Positions 1 through 4,872 of a DNA stretch of 6,525 nucleotides are shown in pieces. Position 1 is the stretch's first letter, and the number at the start of each line of letters is the position of its first letter. The translations under genes were made by a program, and so were the position numbers. The notes below the pieces were generated by a model. It was not told the DNA's origin and searched no databases. It saw only the letters and a list, made by a program, of their open reading frames with translations. The stretch is from DATAPE01 sp036265345 (GTDB lineage: Bacteria > Actinomycetota > CADDZG01 > WHSQ01), in assembly GCA_036265345.1 (NCBI GenBank), contig DATAPE010000039.1:1-6525 (forward strand), in the 5' to 3' direction.

Positions 1-1220
1 GCTCTCTTGCAGCCATGTGGTTTCACGCCCAGGGTTCCCACGCCGATCTGCACATGACGTGGTTCAACGTTCCGGTGCAGTTCGTGCACATCGCGGCGGT
101 CGGGATCTGGGTTGGTGGTCTCGTGTGGCTCTTCGTGGCGCTGCGCGGAGGTCCTGCCGCGGAGAGGAGATCCGACGTCAGGAGGTTCTCGTGGCTCGCG
201 GGGATCGCCCTGGGAGTTGTCGCCCTGACGGGGATCCTGCGGGCGTTGGACGAGATCGGCGGGATCGGGAAATGGAGAGACGCTTTCTCGACTTCCTTCG
301 GAGTCGCGTTGCTCATCAAGATCGGACTCTTCGTTGCTCTCGTAGCGCTGGGAGCACGAAACCGGTATGTGAACGTTCCAGCCTTTGGCAACGATCCGCC
401 GCGTTCGCGACATCTCAGTAAGACCGTGGCCGCAGAGGTCCTGCTTGCGGCCTTGATCCTGGGAACGACCGCCCTGCTGAGCCAGCTGCCGCCACCGGTG
501 GACATAGCCAACGCAGCCTCGGGGGCAGGCGGATCAACGAACGTGGTCGTGACGGGCCATGACTTTGCAACCTCCGTGCGTATCAAACTGACGGTCACTC
601 CTGGAACCCCCGGACAGAACACGTTCGCGGCCCAGGTCGTGGATTTCGACACCGGACATCCGGTACCCGCCAAGAGCGTCACGTTGGGGTTCACTCTCCC
701 CAACCGGCCCGACGTCGGCGGATCCTCCCTCAAGCTGATGCGGGAATCGCAGTCGATGTGGACGGGCACAGGAACGAATCTGTCGCTCGCGGGAAAGTGG
801 GCGGTAACGGCTACGGTCCAGGAAGCAACGACCGCAGTGGAAGTTCCTCTTACCGTTCAGACCAGGACCCAACCCCAGACGATCACTACACAGCGCGTTC
901 CGGGACAGCCGACCGTCTACACGATCTCTCTCTCCACTGGGGGTTACCTGCAGACGTACATCGACCCCGGGCACCCGGGGATCAACAACGTGCATTTCAC
1001 CTTCTTCAAGGCCTCCGGCGAAGAGGAACCCATCACGCGCGCTCATGTCGTTGCAACTGATCCCGGGGGACACAACCGGCCGGAAAAGTTGATCCGTTTC
1101 GACAAAGGCCACTTCGCGTCAAACGCCCAGCTCTCCACCGGTAAATGGACTTTCGAGATCGATGCAATGACCAGGTCTGGGGCCACGGTAAGCGGCCACT
1201 TCAGCCAGAACATCACGTAA
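1..1220 (+). CDS. CopD-family membrane protein with two C-terminal YtkA/FixH-like domains (5'-partial)
   Basis: The frame is open to the left edge (codons from base 3), so the true start probably lies upstream; residue numbers here count from the in-window ATG at 15. Four hydrophobic helices are visible at about 21-42, 59-77, 93-113 and 137-156. The first contains a His in VHIAAVGIWVGG, the signature of the CopD/YcnJ domain, a membrane module linked to copper import or resistance. The proline-rich SQLPPPVD ends the membrane part. Two predicted extracytoplasmic beta domains follow: about 175-283, with the VTPGTPGQNTF and LAGKWAVTATV patterns of YtkA/YcnJ tails, and about 298-398, which has a similar GKWTFEIDA ending. 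The last domain has six His (320, 327, 344, 353, 366, 395) and no Cys, so copper binding is possible but not shown. A CopC domain may be encoded upstream. It appears to be the upstream member of an operon: the next start is 11 bp after its TAA. Family call is firm; copper specificity is inferred. Confidence 0.88.
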   Translation, partial: SLAAMWFHAQGSHADLHMTWFNVPVQFVHIAAVGIWVGGLVWLFVALRGGPAAERRSDVRRFSWLAGIALGVVALTGILRALDEIGGIGKWRDAFSTSFGVALLIKIGLFVALVALGARNRYVNVPAFGNDPPRSRHLSKTVAAEVLLAALILGTTALLSQLPPPVDIANAASGAGGSTNVVVTGHDFATSVRIKLTVTPGTPGQNTFAAQVVDFDTGHPVPAKSVTLGFTLPNRPDVGGSSLKLMRESQSMWTGTGTNLSLAGKWAVTATVQEATTAVEVPLTVQTRTQPQTITTQRVPGQPTVYTISLSTGGYLQTYIDPGHPGINNVHFTFFKASGEEEPITRAHVVATDPGGHNRPEKLIRFDKGHFASNAQLSTGKWTFEIDAMTRSGATVSGHFSQNIT

Positions 1221-1227
1221 AGGGAGG
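1221..1227 (+). promoter_or_regulatory. Shine-Dalgarno that sets the lipoprotein start
   Basis: AGGGAGG lies directly after the stop codon of the CopD-like gene and 4 bases before the ATG at 1232. It supports 1232 as the start rather than the in-frame ATG at 1145, which lies inside the upstream gene and would put 29 unrelated residues ahead of the signal peptide. It is the strongest ribosome site inside the five-gene run. Confidence 0.75.
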
Positions 1228-1231
1228 CAGG

Positions 1232-1657
1232 ATGAATCGTGGGAAAGTCTTGTTGGCCATCTCGATGGTGGGTTTGATGGTCGCCTGCGGAAGCCAAAGC
1301 CCCGGTCCAACAACGCAGCCGCAGAGCACTGTCGCTTCGCGGCCAAGCTCGCCGGCGAAGCTCAGCATCTTGTCACCAAAAAACGGTCAGGTGGTCCATG
1401 GGGACACTCTCCCAGTGCGCCTTGCCCTCAAGAAGGCTCGCATCGTGAGACCCACAACCAGCAAGATCGATCCGAGGAAGGGGCACATCCATGTGTTGCT
1501 GGATGGAAAACTCGTGTCGATGAACTACGGGCTGAAGGACACCATCTCTAAGCTAAATCCAGGGACGCACACACTGCGCGTCGAATTCGTGGCCTCCGAT
1601 CATCTTCCCTTCGACCCGCGGGTATTCCAGGAGGTCGCTTTCGAGGTGAAGGCATGA
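1232..1657 (+). CDS. Small secreted lipoprotein with Ig-like beta domain, unknown function
   Basis: The protein has 141 residues. Its N-terminus is a lipoprotein signal: basic MNRGK, a hydrophobic stretch, then MVAC with lipidation Cys at 19. A Ser/Pro/Thr-rich linker runs from about 20 to 42. The remaining 100 residues look like one Ig/Fn3-type beta sandwich: it starts SILSPKNGQVVHGDTLPV, has a GHIHVLLDGKLV strand at about 84-95, and ends with PGTHTLRVEFVASDHLPFDP at about 110-129. The GHxHxxxDG pattern recalls DUF4399-like and other small periplasmic proteins; I recognise the pattern but cannot assign a family with certainty. A strong Shine-Dalgarno precedes it, and its TGA overlaps the ATG of the protease gene, so the two are probably translationally coupled. 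Placement after a CopD/YtkA protein suggests an accessory at the outer face of the membrane, perhaps metal-related via the GHIH histidines; this is inference. Confidence 0.85.
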   Translation: MNRGKVLLAISMVGLMVACGSQSPGPTTQPQSTVASRPSSPAKLSILSPKNGQVVHGDTLPVRLALKKARIVRPTTSKIDPRKGHIHVLLDGKLVSMNYGLKDTISKLNPGTHTLRVEFVASDHLPFDPRVFQEVAFEVKA

Positions 1658-2205
1658 ACACGACCATCGAGTTGCAACATCGCAATGACAGCATGTTGCC
1701 GCTGGCAGCAGGCTTCTTGCTGCTGTTTAGCAGGCTGTTCCTGATCGGCAGAGGGACCTCGACCATCCCGATCTTGGCGCTCATCTATCTGTCGGTACTG
1801 GTGGTCTCACGGCCCGCCTGGAACGCGATACCGGCGAGCCGTGCCCTGTTTCCGCTACTTCTCGGATCGGGAGCGGTCGTGTGCGTGCGGTTGTTCCTGT
1901 CGGCCTCGTTTCCGATGCGTGCGACCTTTACTGGTGTCGCGCTGAGCGTGCTGGCTGCGGTCGCGGAAGAAGGTCTGTTCCGGGGAGCTTTGTTCGCTCG
2001 ACTCCTTCCTCGGGGTAGAGCGGTCGCCATCGTTGCATCGGCTGTCGCCTTCGCCCTCCTCCACGTGCCCTTCTATGGCCTGAGCGCGCTGCCTGTCGAC
2101 TTCGGAGCCGGACTGCTCTTCGCATGGCAACGGAGCGAGTCGGGCACCTGGGCCGTCCCCGCCGCGACGCACGCTCTCGCGAACATCGTGGCGGTGCTGC
2201 CATGA
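1654..2205 (+). CDS. CPBP-family (Abi/Rce1-like) intramembrane metalloprotease
   Basis: The 183-residue protein is very hydrophobic, with helices at about 14-31, 36-51, 64-82, 92-105 and 121-137, plus two likely weaker ones in the C-terminal 45 residues. It carries the three CPBP motifs: EEGLFR (Glu105, Glu106, Arg110), FALLH (Phe133 to His137), and HALAN (His163 to Asn167). These Glu and His residues form the predicted metal-binding active site, so the enzyme appears intact. CPBP members include CAAX-prenyl proteases and bacterial proteins tied to bacteriocin immunity, protein maturation and envelope signalling; substrates are mostly unknown. It is short for the family but keeps the whole core. 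The start is ATGA-overlapped with the lipoprotein stop, with a GAGGTGAAGG ribosome site just upstream, and its own stop overlaps the next ATG. A neighbouring secreted protein could be its substrate, which is only a guess. Confidence 0.9.
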   Translation: MNTTIELQHRNDSMLPLAAGFLLLFSRLFLIGRGTSTIPILALIYLSVLVVSRPAWNAIPASRALFPLLLGSGAVVCVRLFLSASFPMRATFTGVALSVLAAVAEEGLFRGALFARLLPRGRAVAIVASAVAFALLHVPFYGLSALPVDFGAGLLFAWQRSESGTWAVPAATHALANIVAVLP

Positions 2206-3479
2206 GGCGGATCCTCGCCACCGTCGCCGTCATCGCTCTGCTGTCGACCGCCTGTGACTCGACCTCCCGGCCCCCGCTGGTCATCGGCGCGATCTATCCG
2301 CTCAGCGGCACCCAGGGACCGGGGGGCCTCGATGAATACCGGGGGGTGAGGTTGGCGGTGGACATGGTCAACCGCTCCGGCGGAGTCTCCGGGCGAAGTG
2401 TGGAGCTCCACCCCCTCGATGTGGCCGATCAAGACGCGGTCCCCGGTGCAATGGATGCGCTCAGCAACGCCGGGACGAGACTCGTAGTTGGGAGCTACGG
2501 AAGCACGATATCGGCGCCGGCGGCGAAGCTCGCGATCCGGAAGGGGATGCTGTTCTGGGAGACGGGCGCGGTCGGCGACATGAACGACTCGGGCAAGTGG
2601 CTGGTGTCCCCTCCCGAGGTCACAGAACCGAACAACGGCGCATTCTTCCGGGTGGCGCCTACAGGGTCATCGTTGGGCAGTGCCGCGATCTCTTTCATGG
2701 ACAAGAGGTACGCACCCGCGGTGCACAAAAAGGGCCAGACCCTGAGGTATGCGATCGCCAACGTCAACGACATCTACGGACGCAGCGTCGCCGACGGAGC
2801 CCGTCACGAGATAAGAAAACTGCATCTGCCGTTTGCCGGCCAGTTCGAATACAACCCCTCCCGTCCGCACTACTCGAGGCTTATCCGGGAGCTACGCAGG
2901 GCGAGACCCGACATCTTGTTCGTATCGGCATACATCACCGATGGCGTTGGATTGCGACGCGCCATCGTGCGCCACCACTTGCACTTGGTCGGGAACATCG
3001 GTTCCTCGTCGAGCTACTGCATGCCTGCTTTTGGAGCTCGGCTCGGCAAGAAGGCCGTCGGAGTCTTCGCGTCCGACAAGCCTGATGCCGAGTACATGGC
3101 CCCCAACGGGCTGCTTCCTGCCGCCCGCGAGCTTCTTGCCAAAGCCAACACTCAATACGAGACTCGGTATCACATAGAGATGTCGGCGGCCGCGCTGGCG
3201 GGGTTCTCGGGGGCATGGGCGCTGCTGCACTTCGTACTGCCTCGCGCACAATCCTGGAATCCCGCAGGGATAGCCAGCGCAGCAAGGTCACTCGATCTCC
3301 CTAAAGGGACGCTTCCCAACGGTAGCGGCATCAAGTTCGGCCACACGCCGCGCACCGCCAGCGAGAACATCCATGCCTCGAGCGTGATCTGGGAGTGGGT
3401 GGGCGTCGACAAGAGGGCGGTCGTGTGGCCGCACAGATTCGCCACCCAGAAGATGCAAGTGATGAGCCTCAATAGATGA
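2202..3479 (+). CDS. Substrate-binding lipoprotein of the branched-chain amino acid/amide type (Peripla_BP_6-like), orphan
   Basis: The protein has 425 residues. The N-terminus MRRILATVAVIALLSTAC is a lipoprotein signal with lipidation Cys at 18. The mature part begins with VIGAIYPLSGTQGPGG, the typical first strand and loop of LivJ/AmiC-like type I periplasmic binding proteins. It continues with a helix like EYRGVRLAVDMVNRSGGVSG and a strand-loop LVVGSYGSTISAPAA, where such proteins hold their ligand. Length (about 400 mature residues) fits a full two-lobed fold. The start at 2202 is chosen because it overlaps the protease stop (ATGA) and gives a clean signal peptide; the in-frame ATG at 2124 would add 26 Arg-rich residues inside the upstream gene. 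I see no strong Shine-Dalgarno, so expression probably depends on coupling. No permease or ATPase genes lie nearby, so it may serve a distant transporter or act as a ligand sensor. Ligand unknown. Confidence 0.88.
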   Translation: MRRILATVAVIALLSTACDSTSRPPLVIGAIYPLSGTQGPGGLDEYRGVRLAVDMVNRSGGVSGRSVELHPLDVADQDAVPGAMDALSNAGTRLVVGSYGSTISAPAAKLAIRKGMLFWETGAVGDMNDSGKWLVSPPEVTEPNNGAFFRVAPTGSSLGSAAISFMDKRYAPAVHKKGQTLRYAIANVNDIYGRSVADGARHEIRKLHLPFAGQFEYNPSRPHYSRLIRELRRARPDILFVSAYITDGVGLRRAIVRHHLHLVGNIGSSSSYCMPAFGARLGKKAVGVFASDKPDAEYMAPNGLLPAARELLAKANTQYETRYHIEMSAAALAGFSGAWALLHFVLPRAQSWNPAGIASAARSLDLPKGTLPNGSGIKFGHTPRTASENIHASSVIWEWVGVDKRAVVWPHRFATQKMQVMSLNR

Positions 3480-4222
3480 AGCGCCGCGTTGGGGTGGGGA
3501 TGGCGGTCGCGCTGTTCTACGTGGTCGGGGCGGCCATCACGTCGCATCTCACCCCGTTCGGATCACGCCCCGTGCTCGACGGGATCCGCCCACCTCCGGC
3601 CTACCGATGGGTAAAGCCTCCTGCGGACCTCGCGTCTACTAACGAGAAACCTTTCGGAGGAACGTTCTCGCTCAAGTTCACCGGAGCGCAATCCCAAGCC
3701 GGCGCCTTCACCACGAGGGACTCTCAGCTCTCTATGGTCCTGGACCCGGGAGCCCTGGCACCCGAAGGGAACCCCACCGGTGCTCGCATCTCCATCACCC
3801 CAATGGCACCGTCGTCTATCTCCCAGCCCAGTGGATACCACGTCGACGGAAACGTCTATCGGATCAGCATCAAGGAAGAGCCCTCAGGCAACGCGGTCAC
3901 CCGGTTCGTCCATCCTCAGCGCATCCTCCTTGTCTATCCCGCCGACAAGAGCTTCATCAAGCCTCAACACTTACTGGCGACCTCGAGTGATGGCAAGAGT
4001 TGGACGAGGGTTAAGACACAGGACTCAACGATCCAGCAGCAGTCCTCCGGACTCATTCGATCCCCTGGATTGGTGGCAGTTATCTCTACGGTCAAGAGCA
4101 GGCCCTCGAGCAGGGCGGTTCTGGAATACGTCTTGCTGGGCGCGGCCATCGTCGCGATAGTGGCCTTCCTGATCTGGGGGATCTATGGAAGATCTCGGAC
4201 TTCCCGCCCCGGTCGTAGGTAG
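3476..4222 (+). CDS. Unrecognised membrane-anchored extracytoplasmic protein
   Basis: The protein has 248 residues and I cannot assign a function. A basic start (MKRR) and hydrophobic segment at about 7-23 act as a signal anchor or signal peptide. A conserved-looking segment RPVLDGIRPPPAYRWVKPP follows at about 31-49. Residues 50-205 look beta-rich and secreted, with alternating strands such as GTFSLKF, ARISITPM, VYRISI and RILLVYP, and a Ser/Asp stretch SSDGKSWTRVKT. A strong transmembrane helix lies at about 215-236, followed by a basic tail (GRSRTSRPGRR), which by the positive-inside rule puts the C-terminus in the cytoplasm. There are no Cys and no obvious catalytic motif. Its ATG overlaps the stop of the binding-protein gene (ATGA) without a good ribosome site, so it is likely co-translated and is the last gene of the run. 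Possible role: membrane partner of the orphan binding lipoprotein (inference). Confidence 0.8.
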   Translation: MKRRVGVGMAVALFYVVGAAITSHLTPFGSRPVLDGIRPPPAYRWVKPPADLASTNEKPFGGTFSLKFTGAQSQAGAFTTRDSQLSMVLDPGALAPEGNPTGARISITPMAPSSISQPSGYHVDGNVYRISIKEEPSGNAVTRFVHPQRILLVYPADKSFIKPQHLLATSSDGKSWTRVKTQDSTIQQQSSGLIRSPGLVAVISTVKSRPSSRAVLEYVLLGAAIVAIVAFLIWGIYGRSRTSRPGRR

Positions 4223-4266
4223 ATCTCGGGACAGTGGAATCGCTGGGCTGTCGATATTCCCCTCTG

Positions 4267-4292
4267 TGTTCGTCGTATGCGTGACGACGACA
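4267..4292 (+). other. Hairpin upstream of the YCII gene
   Basis: TCGTCGT (4270-4276) and ACGACGA (4284-4290) form a perfect 7-bp stem with a 7-base loop; allowing one bulged T, TG/CA adds two more pairs. It starts about 45 bases after the stop of the five-gene run and ends just before the Shine-Dalgarno of the next gene. There is no T-tract, so it is not a classical intrinsic terminator. It could be a U-less terminator, an operator, or an mRNA structure beside the ribosome site. A weaker inverted pair, GACAG/CTGTC (4230-4234 and 4248-4252), lies just upstream. The 83-base gap holds nothing else I can support. Confidence 0.4.
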
Positions 4293-4305
4293 GAAAGGTG
4301 GAGGG

Positions 4306-4653
4306 ATGCGGTACATGCTGATGATCTGCACCGACGAGACGGCGGAGCAAGCTCTGAGCTCCGCCGAAGACTCGGCGATGGTCGAGGACTACACGGGTTT
4401 CACTGGTGAGATGCGCCGGCGCGGCGTACTCGAGGCTGGAGAAAGACTGCGCCCGACGACGGATGCGACCACGGTCAGAGTCCAGAACGGCGACCTCCTT
4501 ACGTTCGACGGCCCCTTCGCCGAGACCAAAGAGCAGATAGGCGGCTACTTCATCGTCGACTGCAAGGATCTCGACGAGGCGATCGAAGTCGCGGCGAAGA
4601 TCCCCGCGGCGCGCCGAGGAGCGATCGAGGTAAGGCCCATCTGGGAGACCTAG
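4306..4653 (+). CDS. YCII-related (DGPF) domain protein
   Basis: The protein has 115 residues and makes up a single complete YCII/DGPF domain, a small alpha-beta fold of the ferredoxin-like dimeric barrel type. Diagnostic pieces are the N-terminal strand MRYMLMICTD, the central LTFDGPFAETKEQIGGYFIVD (about 65-85) containing the DGPFAETKE signature, and the terminal IPAARRGAIEVRPIWE, typical of the actinobacterial and proteobacterial PhnB-neighbour subgroup. Biochemical function is unknown for most members. In many genomes these genes sit beside an ECF sigma factor gene; none is visible here, and the gene following is the GTPase leader. The start is supported by a strong ribosome site, AAAGGTGGAGG at 4294-4304, directly before ATG 4306. 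A hairpin precedes it. It is probably expressed separately from the five-gene run, though no clear promoter is visible. Confidence 0.92.
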   Translation: MRYMLMICTDETAEQALSSAEDSAMVEDYTGFTGEMRRRGVLEAGERLRPTTDATTVRVQNGDLLTFDGPFAETKEQIGGYFIVDCKDLDEAIEVAAKIPAARRGAIEVRPIWET

Positions 4654-4697
4654 AGGGCGCCACCCGCACACCGGCCAGGTCTTCGGCTCAGGGGCCA

Positions 4698-4727
4698 GTG
4701 CCATGCTGCAGGGGTCTGCCCTATGCT
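4698..4727 (+). promoter_or_regulatory. Candidate promoter for the leader ORF and GTPase gene
   Basis: GTGCCA (4698-4703) matches TTGACA at four of six positions, and TATGCT (4722-4727) fits the actinobacterial TANNNT -10 pattern; the spacing is 18 bases. Transcription would start near 4734, leaving a leader of about 28 bases before the small ORF at 4762. It lies in the 108-base gap after the YCII gene, where no convincing terminator is seen, so read-through from upstream is also possible. Prediction by eye only. Confidence 0.35.
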
Positions 4728-4733
4728 GGCAGG
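4702..4733 (+). repeat. Direct and inverted repeats overlapping the candidate -10
   Basis: CATGCTGCAGG (4702-4712) recurs as TATGCTGGCAGG (4722-4733), two near-identical half-sites exactly 20 bases apart, about two helical turns. In addition CTGCC (4716-4720) and GGCAG (4728-4732) form an inverted pair around the -10, and GCCAG (4694-4698) can pair with CTGGC (4726-4730). Two same-face half-sites over a promoter are typical of an operator, but the repeats are short, and the regulator, if any, is not in the window. An RNA hairpin is an alternative. Confidence 0.35.
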
Positions 4734-4761
4734 AGCACCCCGGATCGACCAAGGAGAAGAG

Positions 4762-4872
4762 ATGCGCGAAGCGTTCATGCCCTGGCAGAAAGGAATCACT
4801 TTGTATCGAGAGGACATGACGCGCAATGCAGATATTGAACTTGGGGATCCTGGCTCACGTAGACGCAGGTAA
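4762..4872 (+). CDS. Putative 36-residue leader peptide overlapping the GTPase start
   Basis: An ATG at 4762 follows the near-ideal ribosome site AAGGAGAAGAG (4751-4761, core AAGGAG 4751-4756). The frame runs 36 codons to TAA at 4870-4872 and gives MREAFMPWQKGITLYREDMT at its N-terminus and a C-terminal SRRRR. It is in a different frame from the GTPase and ends 44 bases past that gene's ATG (4826), so the overlap is 47 bases. I recognise no family. Tet(M) in Firmicutes is known to be controlled through a short leader ORF and attenuation; by analogy this ORF could couple or gate GTPase translation, for instance by ribosome stalling. TGCGCG (4763-4768), beside its start, is complementary to CGCGCA (4820-4825), immediately before the GTPase ATG, so pairing could link the two starts. 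The coding status is inferred from the ribosome site and position only. Confidence 0.45.
   Translation: MREAFMPWQKGITLYREDMTRNADIELGDPGSRRRR

Noticed and set aside
23..769. 248-codon open frame on the minus strand opposite the CopD-like gene
   Set aside because: The opposite strand encodes a clear CopD/YtkA protein; the reverse reading has no recognisable domain and is the usual shadow in GC-rich DNA.
1145..1231. Earlier in-frame ATG for the lipoprotein gene
   Set aside because: It would overlap the CopD-like gene by 76 bases and bury the signal peptide behind 29 charged residues; the AGGGAGG site points to 1232.
2124..2201. Earlier in-frame ATG for the binding-protein gene
   Set aside because: The extra 26 residues are Arg-rich and lie within the protease gene; the ATGA overlap and lipoprotein signal favour 2202.
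4228..4254. ECF-type promoter (GGGAC then TGTC) before the YCII gene
   Set aside because: Match is weak and the same bases form the GACAG/CTGTC inverted pair; not enough to call.
4183..4752. 189-codon minus-strand frame across the YCII gene and both flanking gaps
   Set aside because: It covers a certain YCII gene in reverse, shows no domain or convincing ribosome site, and its sequence is low-quality Arg/Ser-rich.
4654..4761. Intrinsic terminator after the YCII gene
   Set aside because: Only short imperfect inverted repeats and no T-tract; they overlap the candidate promoter and look more like operator or leader structure.
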